Notes: generated by a model from the letters alone, not told the origin. DNA of 48,823 bases from an uncultured Acetatifactor sp. (GCA_910577665.1 CAJTOJ010000029.1:1-48823); one strand, 5' to 3'; numbered from the stretch's first letter, positions 30,791-39,695 are shown. Program-made: numbers and translations.

Positions 30791-31876
30791 ATGAGAATTC
30801 AGAAAATAGAACTGGGCGAGATCCGGATTCCGCTGGTGACACCTTTTCGCACTGCCCTGCGGACAGTGACAGAGATCCGGGATATAGTGGTACGGATCAC
30901 GGCAGATGACGGCCAGGCAGGATATGGAGAAGCTCCGGCAACGGCAGTGATTACCGGGGATACATGGGGTTCCATAGAGACAGCCATCCGGGAGTTCATT
31001 GCTCCGGCCATTCTGGGTATGGATATTGAGGACATAGATGGCATCATGCGGAGGATGCAGAAGGCCATTCTGAAGAACACCTCTGCCAAGGCAGCGGTGG
31101 ATATGGCAGTGTATGACCTGTATGCCAGGAATCTGGGAAGGCCCCTGTACAAGGTGCTGGGAGGCGGAAGTGATTCTATTGAGACAGATCTGACCATCAG
31201 CGTCAATGATGTGTCACAGATGGTGGAGGATGCCCTGCGGGGTGTGGAGCAGGGATTCCGCATTCTGAAGGTAAAGGTGGGAAAAGAGGGAAAGGGGGAT
31301 GTGGAGCGTATCCAGGCCATCCGCCAGGCTGTTGGGGAGAATGTGGTGATCCGGGTGGATGCCAACCAGGGCTGGGCGCCGAAGGAGGCTGTGCGCATCA
31401 TCCGTTCCCTGGAGGATAAGGGACTGGACATTGACCTGGTGGAACAGCCGGTAAATGCCCATGATTTTGCGGGAATGAAATTTGTGACAGCAAATGTTTC
31501 CACACCTGTCCTGGCAGATGAAAGTGTGTTCTCTTCCCAGGATGCCATTCGGATCATAGAAGAGCGGGCGGCAGACTTGATCAACATCAAGCTGATGAAG
31601 ACCGGAGGCATCTATGAAGCCTTGAAAATCTGTGGTATTGCCGAGAGCTTTGGCGTAGAATGTATGACGGGATGTATGCTGGAGAGTAAGCTGGCCGTCA
31701 GTGCCGCAGCCCATCTGGCCGCGGCAAAGGGCGTGATTACCAGGCATGACCTGGACGGTCCGGCCCTGTGCAGTACAGATCCCTATGAGGGTGGTCCGGT
31801 ATTTGAAGGGCCCAGGATCCGGATGACAGGGCAGCCGGGAATCGGTATCGGGAAAGTACCGGTGGAATTCCGGTAA
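30791..31876 (+). CDS. ykfB: Dipeptide (L-Ala-D/L-Glu) epimerase, enolase superfamily
   Basis: Predicted to interconvert L-Ala-D-Glu and L-Ala-L-Glu so that peptidoglycan peptides can be degraded. In the 361 residues the catalytic pair of lysines is LKVKVG (Lys160, Lys162) and NIKLMKTGG (Lys267). Metal ligands lie in RVDANQGW (Asp190), LVEQP (Glu218) and LADES (Asp243). The DLDGP block near the C-terminus is characteristic of dipeptide epimerases. The neighbours fit the B. subtilis ykf recycling operon (epimerase plus NlpC/P60 endopeptidase). Specificity for L-Ala-D-Glu is inferred from that context. Confidence 0.88.
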   Translation: MRIQKIELGEIRIPLVTPFRTALRTVTEIRDIVVRITADDGQAGYGEAPATAVITGDTWGSIETAIREFIAPAILGMDIEDIDGIMRRMQKAILKNTSAKAAVDMAVYDLYARNLGRPLYKVLGGGSDSIETDLTISVNDVSQMVEDALRGVEQGFRILKVKVGKEGKGDVERIQAIRQAVGENVVIRVDANQGWAPKEAVRIIRSLEDKGLDIDLVEQPVNAHDFAGMKFVTANVSTPVLADESVFSSQDAIRIIEERAADLINIKLMKTGGIYEALKICGIAESFGVECMTGCMLESKLAVSAAAHLAAAKGVITRHDLDGPALCSTDPYEGGPVFEGPRIRMTGQPGIGIGKVPVEFR

Positions 31877-32040
31877 TGGTATGCGCTGACAGCAAGGCGT
31901 CTGTATAGCCTGGAAGAATGTCCGCATCCGCGCACTTTTGCGGGTTATGTCTTGCAGGGCATGGATGCTGGCAGGAAATGGATGTTACAGGGTAGCCACA
32001 TGTGAAAATGAAGATTATGAAGAGAGAGGGTACAAGGTAT

Positions 32041-32898
32041 ATGAGGGCAGTTGCGGCCAGGACCATTTGTCCAGTGAGGGAAGAGCCTTCTTCCCGGATG
32101 CCGTTGGACGACGAACTGTTATATGGCATGTGGGTGGAAGTGCTAAGGGAGGCGCCAGACCGGGAAGAGGGGGCAGGAATGTCCTGGCTTCATATCAAGA
32201 CCCCCTATGGCTATGAGGGATATTGCAGGAAGGAAGACCTTCTGACAGAGTCTTCCAAAGTGGAGGCCTGGGAACAGGGCAGTAAATGTGTGGTCATGCA
32301 GCCTTATGCCGATGTCCTGGACCAGCCAAAAGTCCAGGGGGTGTGCATGGAATCTGTGACCCGGGGCGGCAGGCTGGTGGTGCTGGGACCAGACCCGGAA
32401 AAGGAAGGCTGGATCCGGGTGGGCCTTGTGGACGGCAGGCAGGGCTATACCAGGGAAAAGTTCCTGGCGCCCCTCCATGAGACAGCTTTTACAGAGAAGG
32501 AGGAGGCGTTTCGGGAACGTCTGGTGGAACTGGCAAGAGGCTATCTGGGTACCCAGTACCGCTGGGGGGGTAAAAGTCCTCTGGGAATCGACTGCTCAGG
32601 TCTGACCAGCATGTGTTATATGCTCTGCGGCGTCTACATATATCGGAATGCGTCCATAAAGGAAGGATTTCCCGTAAAGGAAATCCCTTTTGAAGAAAAA
32701 AAGCCTGGGGATCTGTTGTATTTTCCGGGACACATTGCCATGTATATAGGGAATGACAAATACATCCATTCCACTGGCCGGAATGGCAGTGACGGTGTGG
32801 TCATCAACAGCCTGAATCCGGCTCATGAGGATTACCGGGCAGATCTGCCGGGTATATTGGAACATACAGGGAGCATATTCGGTGTAAGGAACTGTTAA
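32041..32898 (+). CDS. YkfC-like SH3 plus NlpC/P60 gamma-D-glutamyl endopeptidase
   Basis: 285 residues: two SH3b-type regions (about 3-75 and 80-145) and a C-terminal NlpC/P60 domain. The catalytic site is seen as YRWGGKSPLGIDCSGLTSM, PGHIAMYIG and KYIHSTG. No signal peptide is visible, as in YkfC, a cytoplasmic enzyme that splits L-Ala-gamma-D-Glu from the rest of a recycled stem peptide. The product would feed the adjacent epimerase. I place the start at ATG 32041 (MRAVAART), which matches where SH3 homology begins and has AGAGAGGG upstream. ATG 32002 would add 13 residues without a good ribosome site. Confidence 0.85.
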   Translation: MRAVAARTICPVREEPSSRMPLDDELLYGMWVEVLREAPDREEGAGMSWLHIKTPYGYEGYCRKEDLLTESSKVEAWEQGSKCVVMQPYADVLDQPKVQGVCMESVTRGGRLVVLGPDPEKEGWIRVGLVDGRQGYTREKFLAPLHETAFTEKEEAFRERLVELARGYLGTQYRWGGKSPLGIDCSGLTSMCYMLCGVYIYRNASIKEGFPVKEIPFEEKKPGDLLYFPGHIAMYIGNDKYIHSTGRNGSDGVVINSLNPAHEDYRADLPGILEHTGSIFGVRNC

Positions 32899-33028
32899 GA
32901 ATTCACTTTGCATAGGATGCGTCAGACAAATCGGATCTGAGGATTTGTTCCTTAACCGTTCTTAAGGGAGGGATCCAGATCTGAGGAATGTTTCTGCACA
33001 TCAGAGTTACCAACAGGAATCGGGGGAT

Positions 33029-33880
33029 ATGAGTATGGACAAGCGGCTGAGTCTGGAAAACAGGATCGGTGTGGAACTGAAGAGTTATGATGGGCTGATG
33101 GGAATCTACATCAATGATTTCCGGGGAAATGTGATTAGGATCCATGACAGGGAGAAGTTTGAGACGGCCAGTACCATCAAGCTTTTTGTGCTGGCAGCCC
33201 TGTTTGAACGGATTCATAAGGGAGAGCTGTCCTTGAAGGACATGCTGGAATACAAGAAGGAACACGTCATAGATGGAAGTGGGATCTTAAGTTCCATGGA
33301 GGTGGGGACGAAGCTTTCCTTAAAAAATATTGCCACGCTGATGATTATTGTCAGTGATAATATTGCCACCAACATGCTCATTGATTTCCTGGGAGTGGGA
33401 GCCATCAACGAATGTATTGGAAGACTGGGGTGCGGGGATACGGTGCTCCACAACCGCATTGATTTTGAGACATACAGCAGGCTGGGCACTTCCACTCCCG
33501 CGGACTATGCCAGCATATGGGAACGGATGGCCCAGGGGACACTGATCCACAGGACCTGTTCGGAACAGATGCTGGCTATCTGCAGGCAGCAGCATTATAA
33601 CAGTATGCTCACAAAGAACCTGCCTCCTTATTACCTGGATCCCGACAATTATGACGAGGAGATCATCTATGTGGCTTCCAAAAGCGGCAGCATGAATGCC
33701 TGCAGGAATGACGGCGGCATTGTGTCCACGCCCTATGGAAACTATGTGATAGTACTGTTTAATAAAGACTTTGGGGACGACCAGTACTATGCGGAGCATC
33801 CGGCCACTGTATTTGGCTCCAGGGTCAGCAGGCTGGTCTTTGACCAGTATCTTGCCCTGGAGGGGCGGCTTGTCCTGTGA
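33029..33880 (+). CDS. Second beta-lactamase-fold serine hydrolase without signal peptide
   Basis: 283 residues with the same three motifs as the gene at 30002: ETASTIKLF (Ser-x-x-Lys), SDNIATN and ASKSGSM (KSG in place of KTG). No export signal is visible. The two proteins are clearly related but distant, so they look like diverged paralogues rather than a recent duplication. Position after the YkfC-like gene suggests the same peptide-recycling setting. The start may be ATG 33029 or 33035; the second has better spacing from GGGGG. Confidence 0.8.
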   Translation: MSMDKRLSLENRIGVELKSYDGLMGIYINDFRGNVIRIHDREKFETASTIKLFVLAALFERIHKGELSLKDMLEYKKEHVIDGSGILSSMEVGTKLSLKNIATLMIIVSDNIATNMLIDFLGVGAINECIGRLGCGDTVLHNRIDFETYSRLGTSTPADYASIWERMAQGTLIHRTCSEQMLAICRQQHYNSMLTKNLPPYYLDPDNYDEEIIYVASKSGSMNACRNDGGIVSTPYGNYVIVLFNKDFGDDQYYAEHPATVFGSRVSRLVFDQYLALEGRLVL

Positions 33881-33930
33881 GGGCCGGGTAATACCGGTAA
33901 GAAATGCAAAGAGGACGGAGGATTTATCTT

Positions 33931-35292
33931 GTGAAAATCATTATTGCCGGGGATGGCAAAATGGGGGCTACCCTGACCCGCCAGTTATCTGCGGAGGGGT
34001 ATGATCTGACATTGATTGATTCCAATTCCAAAGTGCTGGAATCCAGCGAGGAACGCTATGATGTCATGGTGGTGCAGGGGAACTGTGCGTCCATGGATGT
34101 GCTCAGACAGGCAGGGGTGAAGGAAGCAGATCTGCTCATAGCGGCAGTGGGAGCCGATGAGGTGAATCTGCTGTGCTGTATGACTGCACATAGTATGAAC
34201 CCCAAGATCCATACCATTGCCAGGGTGCGGAATCCGGAATACACGGATCAGATTTATGAGATGCGGGAGATGTTCGCCCTGTCCATGGCAGTAAACCCGG
34301 AGAAACAGGCGGCGGTAGAGATGGAAAGACTCTTGAAATACCCTGGATTTCTGAAGCGTGACACCTTTGCCAAGGGAAGGGTGGAGATCGTGGAGCTGCG
34401 CCTGGATGCAAAGAGCAAGCTGTGCAATGTGGCGCTGAATGACATGGACAGCATCGTGAAATGTAAGATCCTGATCTGTGCTGTGCTGCGCAGTGGCACT
34501 GCTGTGGCACCGGATGGTAATTTCGTGCTCCAGGAGGGAGACAGGATCTTTGTGACTGCGTCCACATACACCTTGACAGTGTTGTTGAAGAACCTGGGTG
34601 TGATCACCCACAAGACAAAGCGCGTGATCCTGTGCGGAGGTGGCCGGGTCAGCTATTATCTGGCGAAACTGCTTGGCAAGAATGGAATCGGGGTACAGAT
34701 CATTGAGCGGGACCAGGAGCGGTGTACCCAGCTGGCGGCCATGCTGCCCGAGGTGCGCGTGATCCAGGGGGATGCCACCAACCAGTTCCTGCTGGAAAGT
34801 GAAGGCATTTCTGAATGCGATGCCCTGGTGACCATGACCGGGGTAGACGAGCTGAACATGGTCGTATCTCTCTACGGGAACAGTTGCGGGGTGCCTCAGG
34901 TCATTACGAAGCTGGGACGTATGGACAATACTAATATCCTGGGCAACCTGTCTTTGGGAAGCATTGTCAGTCCTAAGGAGTTGTGCTGCACCACCATTGT
35001 GCGATATGTCCGGGCCATGAAAGACCAGACAGGAGCAGCCCTTACCATGCATACCATTGCAGATGGACAGATGGAGGCTATGGAATTTGGGGTGGATGGC
35101 CGCACACTCCACTGCGGGGTACCCTTGAAGAAACTGAAACTGAAGAAAAATGTGCTGTTGGTGAGTATCAGCAAGGGTGCAAAGGTGGAAATCCCAAATG
35201 GTGATTCCTGTTTTGAAAAGGGAGATACCTTGATAGTGGTGGCCAGTGCCGGGAAAGGCATCCACCAGCTGAATGATATTTTTGAGACATAG
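33931..35292 (+). CDS. trkA: Trk potassium-uptake regulatory subunit TrkA
   Basis: A cytosolic gating ring for the TrkH channel. The 453 residues consist of two tandem RCK units, each a Rossmann NAD(H)-binding domain followed by a C-terminal ligand domain. The first begins KIIIAGDGKMGATLTRQL; the second begins KRVILCGGGRVSYYLAKLLG and continues with QIIERDQERC. The start is GTG 33931 with GGAGGA upstream; an ATG at 33904 lies before the ribosome site. trkH follows after a 286-base gap filled by repeat family A. Confidence 0.93.
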   Translation: MKIIIAGDGKMGATLTRQLSAEGYDLTLIDSNSKVLESSEERYDVMVVQGNCASMDVLRQAGVKEADLLIAAVGADEVNLLCCMTAHSMNPKIHTIARVRNPEYTDQIYEMREMFALSMAVNPEKQAAVEMERLLKYPGFLKRDTFAKGRVEIVELRLDAKSKLCNVALNDMDSIVKCKILICAVLRSGTAVAPDGNFVLQEGDRIFVTASTYTLTVLLKNLGVITHKTKRVILCGGGRVSYYLAKLLGKNGIGVQIIERDQERCTQLAAMLPEVRVIQGDATNQFLLESEGISECDALVTMTGVDELNMVVSLYGNSCGVPQVITKLGRMDNTNILGNLSLGSIVSPKELCCTTIVRYVRAMKDQTGAALTMHTIADGQMEAMEFGVDGRTLHCGVPLKKLKLKKNVLLVSISKGAKVEIPNGDSCFEKGDTLIVVASAGKGIHQLNDIFET

Positions 35293-35328
35293 GGGCAGGA
35301 AGAACTTATGGCAGAAACGATGCAAGAA

Positions 35329-35578
35329 GCCATGCCGCCTCGGCATGGCTGGAAGTTTGAAAGTAAACTTTCCATACCAGACCGCTGGTCTGGCATCAAA
35401 GAGCAAATATTGATTCCCGCGAGCAATGAGTCAAGCGTCCGTGCTTGCACGGACAGTTGACGAATGCCGCGAGGGTCACATAGCCCGCTGCTCTGTAGCG
35501 TTGCAAGATTGATGCCCCGTTGCTTGCAGCGGGGTTGTTGACTGGTATGCCCGCTTCTGAGGGCATGGGTGTATAGAT
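35329..35578 (+). repeat. Repeat family A, fullest copy (modules 1-4) between trkA and trkH
   Basis: Module 1 (35329-35411): hairpins GCCATGCCG/CGGCATGGC and CCAGACC/GGTCTGG, ending in GAGCAAATATTGA. Module 2 (35409-35500): opens ATTGATTCCCGCGAGCAATG. It contains a GTCCGTGC/GCACGGAC hairpin. Module 3 (35509-35542): CCCCGTTGCTTGCAGCGGGG plus TTGTTGAC. Module 4: ATGCCC/GGGCAT hairpin (35547-35566) then GGGTGTATAGAT and the trkH ATG. The other copies contain subsets of these modules. Confidence 0.8.
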
Positions 35579-37033
35579 ATGAATTATAAAATGATGGGCA
35601 GGTTCATTGGTAAAATATTGATTGTGGAGGCAGTGTTCATGGTGCCTGCACTGCTTGTCAGTCTGTGGAACCAGGAATTTAAGGCAGTCTATGGCTTCAT
35701 CTGGACCCTGGCTGCTATTATGGTGACGGCCAGCCTGTTTTTGTTTCTGGGCAGGGGTTCCAAGAAAAAGTTTTATGCCAGGGAGGGACTCGCCTGTGTG
35801 GGAATCAGCTGGATTGTCATGAGTCTTCTGGGGTGTCTTCCTTTCTGCATATCGGGTGCCATTCCGAATTTTGTGGATGCTTTTTTTGAGATCGTATCGG
35901 GCTTTACCACTACAGGGGCTTCTGTGGTGTCAGAGGTGGAAAAGCTGCCCATGGGAATCCTCTATTGGAGAAGCTTCAGCCATTGGCTGGGAGGTATGGG
36001 AGTGCTGGTGTTCCTGCTGGCAATTTCCTCTGCCGGTGGTGGTGAAAACGGCTTTACTATGCATCTTTTGCGGGCGGAAAGCCCTGGACCTAATGTGGGG
36101 AAGCTGGTGCCCCGCATGAGAAAGACTGCAGGTATCCTGTACCTGCTCTATATCCTGCTGACAATTCTAAATGTGATTTTCCTGCTGGCAGGCGGGATGT
36201 CTCTGTTTGAAGCTGTCTGCACTGCTTATGGCACAGCGGGCACAGGGGGATTCGGTATCAAGAATGACAGCATTGCTGGCTACAGCCCGTATCTCCAGAA
36301 TGTGTGCACGGTATTTATGCTGCTTTTCGGGGTGAATTTCAGCTGCTATTATCTGTTGCTGATCAAGCAGTTTAAAAGTGTTCTCTTTGATGAGGAACTG
36401 CGTATGTATTTTGGGCTTGTGGCGGGCAGCATCCTGTTGATAGTGCTGAATCTGAAGGGCGTATATGGAACCCTGGAGGAGACGGTGAGACACGCAGCCT
36501 TCCAGGTGGCCAGTATTGTGACTACCACGGGTTTTGCCACCACGGACTTTGACATGTGGCCTGCATTTTCCAAGGCAATTCTCTTGTTCCTGATGATTGT
36601 GGGGGCCTGCGCGGGCAGTACCGGTGGGGGATTCAAATGTGGACGTATCCTGCTGGTGCTGAAGAGCCTGCGCCGGAGTGTCCACCAGCTTGTACATCCC
36701 AGGCAGATCCAGGCGATCTTCTCTAACGGCCATCCGGTGGATGAAAAAGTCCTGCAGAATACCAATGCCTATCTGGCAGCTTATGTGAGCTTTGTGGTGC
36801 TCAGTTTCCTTCTGGTCTCAACAGATGGATTTTCCTCCACTACGAATTTCTCTGCTGTACTGGCCTGTTTCAACAATATTGGTCCTGGGTTTGATGCAGT
36901 GGGTCCTTCCTGCAACTTTGCATCCTATAGTATATTCTCCAAGCTGGTGCTGGTGGTGGATATGCTGGCGGGGAGACTGGAGATCTTTCCGATACTGATT
37001 TTGTTTTCCAGGACGACCTGGAAGAGGAAGTGA
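35579..37033 (+). CDS. trkH: Trk potassium-uptake channel subunit TrkH
   Basis: A 484-residue membrane protein with four pore repeats. Selectivity-filter segments are visible as SGFTTTGASV, YGTAGTGGFG, SIVTTTGFATTDF and FNNIGPGFDAVGP. Partner of TrkA in potassium import. The start ATG lies directly after the hairpin-SD module of repeat family A, whose GGGTG is a weak ribosome site. The protein is full length. Confidence 0.95.
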   Translation: MNYKMMGRFIGKILIVEAVFMVPALLVSLWNQEFKAVYGFIWTLAAIMVTASLFLFLGRGSKKKFYAREGLACVGISWIVMSLLGCLPFCISGAIPNFVDAFFEIVSGFTTTGASVVSEVEKLPMGILYWRSFSHWLGGMGVLVFLLAISSAGGGENGFTMHLLRAESPGPNVGKLVPRMRKTAGILYLLYILLTILNVIFLLAGGMSLFEAVCTAYGTAGTGGFGIKNDSIAGYSPYLQNVCTVFMLLFGVNFSCYYLLLIKQFKSVLFDEELRMYFGLVAGSILLIVLNLKGVYGTLEETVRHAAFQVASIVTTTGFATTDFDMWPAFSKAILLFLMIVGACAGSTGGGFKCGRILLVLKSLRRSVHQLVHPRQIQAIFSNGHPVDEKVLQNTNAYLAAYVSFVVLSFLLVSTDGFSSTTNFSAVLACFNNIGPGFDAVGPSCNFASYSIFSKLVLVVDMLAGRLEIFPILILFSRTTWKRK

Positions 37034-37079
37034 GGGAGGCGGAACGATGAAAAAAGCTTTGACAATAGGTGTGGATAGT

Positions 37080-37260
37080 ATTGATTCCTGCGGGCAATGA
37101 GCCAAGCGGATGCGTCAGCATCCATTTGGCGAATGCGCGAGGATCACATACCCCGCTGCTTGCAGCGCTACAAGTCTGATGTCCGCGTGCTTTAGCACGC
37201 TTTGCTTCGCAGCGGGGCTGTTGGCTTCCTTTTACCGGAAGGACTGTGAGGTGTAGTATG
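37080..37260 (+). repeat. Repeat family A, copy after trkH (modules 2-3 and a degenerate hairpin-SD)
   Basis: ATTGATTCCTGCGGGCAATG opens module 2, with a GGATGCGTCAGCATCC hairpin. Module 3 (CCCCGCTGCTTGCAGCG) is split by a GCGTGCTTTAGCACGC hairpin. The end reads GGAAGGACTGTGAGGTGTAG followed by ATG and only six codons before a stop. The rest of the 388-base gap 37034-37421 holds the spoIIID promoter and no gene. Confidence 0.7.
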
Positions 37261-37362
37261 GAAAACACCAGGGACTAAGGTGTACGGGCCGGCGAAATAT
37301 CCGCCGGAAAATAGCAGGACAAGTTTTTAGGTGAATGTCACGGAATGGTTTAATGGATTCAG

Positions 37363-37391
37363 TCATACCCATCGGAAATCTTTCATACAAT
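37363..37391 (+). promoter_or_regulatory. Sigma-E promoter for spoIIID
   Basis: TCATACC (37363-37369), 14-base spacer, CATACAAT (37384-37391). The -10 matches the sigma-E consensus CATACAhT perfectly and the -35 matches 5 of 7. spoIIID is a known sigma-E target in B. subtilis, which supports the call. Confidence 0.75.
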
Positions 37392-37421
37392 GGAAAAAAG
37401 GTATCTTAAAGGGGTATTCCT

Positions 37422-37685
37422 TTGAAAGATTATATCGAAGAGCGTGCCATCAGTATCGCCAATTATATCATTGACAGCAACGCAACAGTCAGACAGACGG
37501 CTAAGACTTTTGGGGTAAGCAAGAGTACGGTGCACAAAGACGTAACTGACCGGCTGATGCAGATCAATCCCTCCCTGGCGAAGCAGGCCAGACAGGTGCT
37601 GGATGTGAACAAATCGGAGCGTCACATCCGCGGGGGGCTTGCCACGAAGGAGAAATACCTGCACCAGCTTAACGGCATGGGGTAG
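37422..37685 (+). CDS. spoIIID: Sporulation transcriptional regulator SpoIIID
   Basis: A small (87-residue) DNA-binding protein active in the mother cell after sigma-E. The helix-turn-helix is clear (SNATVRQTAKTFGVSKSTVH, KDVTDRL) and the basic tail SERHIRGGLATKEKY is typical. The start is TTG 37422 with AAAGGGG eight bases upstream; no ATG fits. It has its own sigma-E promoter and terminator. Confidence 0.95.
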   Translation: MKDYIEERAISIANYIIDSNATVRQTAKTFGVSKSTVHKDVTDRLMQINPSLAKQARQVLDVNKSERHIRGGLATKEKYLHQLNGMG

Positions 37686-37733
37686 CACAACCAGTTACAT
37701 ATTGGGCAGTGGTCCTTATCTTCGGACCTTGGG

Positions 37734-37777
37734 AAATCCATCAACAGACCGTAAGGAGCGTGTTGGTGGATTTTTTT
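37734..37777 (+). terminator. Terminator of spoIIID
   Basis: A 13-bp stem with one G-T pair (37734-37746 with 37761-37773; arms AAATCCATCAACA and TGTTGGTGGATTT) followed by a run of seven T. Confidence 0.88.
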
Positions 37778-37911
37778 CGTGACAGCACAGGTGTAAGTGT
37801 GAAGAGAATTTCTAAACCTGCTGCCGAATTTCATTCGGCATGGTACACAGATAAACAAAATTCTAAAACTTCACACAGAAGAACGCAAGATCAGCGTTCT
37901 TCATCCATTGT

Positions 37912-38030
37912 TTATGCCGCTGAAGCGGCATGTCTGGAAGTTTGGAAGTAAACTTCATAGGCCAGACCTGCGGCCTGGCATCAGAGAGCAAATATTGAAA
38001 TGAGAGCCCGCCAAAGGTGGGCGTGCAGAT
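37912..38030 (+). repeat. Repeat family A, copy between spoIIID and the VWA gene (modules 1 and 4)
   Basis: TGCCGCTGAAGCGGCA, then TGGAAGTTTGGAAGTAAACT, CCAGACCTGCGGCCTGG and GAGCAAATATTGA, as in 35329-35411. The hairpin GCCCGCC/GGTGGGC (38006-38022) follows, then a degenerate SD. The whole 501-base gap 37778-38278 has no convincing gene; two more small hairpins lie at 37822-37842 and 37880-37901. Confidence 0.75.
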
Positions 38031-38278
38031 GTGAAAAAGAGAATGAATGGCTTGTCCTGTGTGCATTTTGTGATTTGGACAGGGAAGCCGTGAAAAATAA
38101 CAGCAACTGACAAGCAGGAAGAGGGCACGGCAAAGCTCTATGGACGGAATCGGAAAAGCATGGTATGATTTTCTGGATGCATAGAAAAGACTGTCTGGCA
38201 GAATACTTAAGAAGACCCGGTTGCCAGGTGCATGGTCATAAATGCATTCTGTATATTTGTAGAAAGGAAATAGATGTG

Positions 38279-39688
38279 ATGAAAAAAGAGGGACATGCAT
38301 CTGCTGAAAAGAGAATGGCATCTCTTGCCGCCCGGGTGATGGAGCTTGCTTACAGTGACATACTGATACATATGCGTTTCTTTGATGTGGCGTTGGCCCG
38401 GTTGCAGCCAGTGGCCAGGTCGGGACTTAGAGGAATCGCCACTGATGGAACAGCCTGTTATTATGATCCGGTGTATGTGTTGCAGTGTTATCGGAAGGAG
38501 TCGGGAATGGTGACCAGAAGCTGTCTGCACATGCTGCTCCACTGTGTTTTCTTCCACAATTTCCAGTATGGGAAGCTGGAGGGGGATAACTGGGATCTGG
38601 CATCAGACATTGCTGTGGAAGGGGTGGCCCTGGAACTTGGCCTGGCAGGAGCATCTCTGGACAAGGACAGGGAAGCAGCCAGGGTTGTGCAGGGACTGAA
38701 GGAGCAGGCAGGGGGAATTACCGCAGAACGGCTATATCGGTATTTCAGGCAGGTACCGCTTCCAGGAGAGGAGCGGGAGAGACTTGGACAGCTGTTTTTC
38801 CGGGACATCCATACCCTGTGGGTACCCACAGGGCAGCTGGAGGTTACGCAGGAGCAATGGAAGAAGATCAGCCAACGGGTAAAAGCGGATCTGAAATCCT
38901 TCAGCAGGGCCAGGGATGGTCTGGCAGACTTAGAGAAGAACCTGGAGGAGGCTACCAGGGACAGGTATGATTATGGGGAGATCCTCAGAAGATTTACAGT
39001 GATGGGGGAGGACATGCTGGTAAACGATGAGGAGTTTGACTATGTCTACTACATGTATGGACTGGAGCACTATGGTAACCTGCCGCTGGTGGAACCTCTG
39101 GAATACAAGGAGAGTGAGAAGGTGAAGGAATTTGTCATTGCCATAGATACCTCCGCTTCCTGTCGGGGAGCCCTGGTAAAGGCATTCTTGCGCAGGACGT
39201 ATTCCATTTTGAAGGACAGGGAGAATTTTTTTTCCAAAATAAATGTGCATATTATACAATGCGATAGCCAGGTGCAGAGTGATACAAAAATTACTGGTGA
39301 TGAGGATTTTGAAAAATTTGTAAAGTATGGGAAACTAAAGGGATTTGGGGCCACTGATTTCAGGCCGGTGTTTGCCTATGTGGAGAAGCTGAAAGGCCAG
39401 GGGGAGTTTGAGAATCTGAAAGGACTGATCTATTTCACGGATGGGTATGGCATCTATCCGGAGAGGATGCCTGATTACCAGGTGATATTTGCATTCCTGG
39501 AGGAGGATGTACACAGGACACCAGTACCGCCCTGGAGCATGAAGGTGGTGCTGGAGGAGGAAGAGCTGGAAAAGGAAGGACAGGAGAGGGAAGGGGCAGG
39601 GGGAGAAAGGCTGGAAAAGGAAGGACAGGAGAGGGAAGAGGCAGGGGGAGAAGAGCTGGAAAAGAAAGACTTGGGAGAAAGGACTTAA
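38279..39688 (+). CDS. DUF2201-type putative metallopeptidase with VWA-like domain
   Basis: 469 residues. The N-terminal part (about 15-260) resembles DUF2201/COG3864 putative metallopeptidases: LHMLLHCVFFH (His84, His88) then WDLASDIAVE. The expected HExxH glutamate is Met85, so zinc-peptidase activity is doubtful. The VWA-like part has an intact MIDAS set: AIDTSAS (Asp290, Ser292, Ser294), GATDFRP (Thr359) and YFTDGYG (Asp388). The tail is a Glu/Lys/Gly-rich repeat of 15 residues. No signal peptide is present. Seven bases separate it from the MoxR ATPase gene. VWA and MoxR proteins commonly work together as chaperone-like complexes that load metals or remodel targets. The start is ATG 38279 behind AGAAAGGA. 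Confidence 0.8.
   Translation: MKKEGHASAEKRMASLAARVMELAYSDILIHMRFFDVALARLQPVARSGLRGIATDGTACYYDPVYVLQCYRKESGMVTRSCLHMLLHCVFFHNFQYGKLEGDNWDLASDIAVEGVALELGLAGASLDKDREAARVVQGLKEQAGGITAERLYRYFRQVPLPGEERERLGQLFFRDIHTLWVPTGQLEVTQEQWKKISQRVKADLKSFSRARDGLADLEKNLEEATRDRYDYGEILRRFTVMGEDMLVNDEEFDYVYYMYGLEHYGNLPLVEPLEYKESEKVKEFVIAIDTSASCRGALVKAFLRRTYSILKDRENFFSKINVHIIQCDSQVQSDTKITGDEDFEKFVKYGKLKGFGATDFRPVFAYVEKLKGQGEFENLKGLIYFTDGYGIYPERMPDYQVIFAFLEEDVHRTPVPPWSMKVVLEEEELEKEGQEREGAGGERLEKEGQEREEAGGEELEKKDLGERT
39565..39670 (+). repeat. 45-bp tandem repeat inside the VWA gene tail
   Basis: Two nearly identical 45-bp units (39565-39609 and 39610-39654) plus a partial third encode LEKEGQEREGAGGER-type 15-residue repeats at the protein C-terminus. 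Such an in-frame repeat can vary in copy number between strains. Confidence 0.9.
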
Positions 39689-39695
39689 TGGGGGT

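Noticed and set aside
37259..37279. Six-codon open frame with a good ribosome site at the end of a family A repeat
   Set aside because: The AGGTG-ATG tail is part of the repeat; the frame stops at once and is treated as a relic of the module, not a leader peptide.
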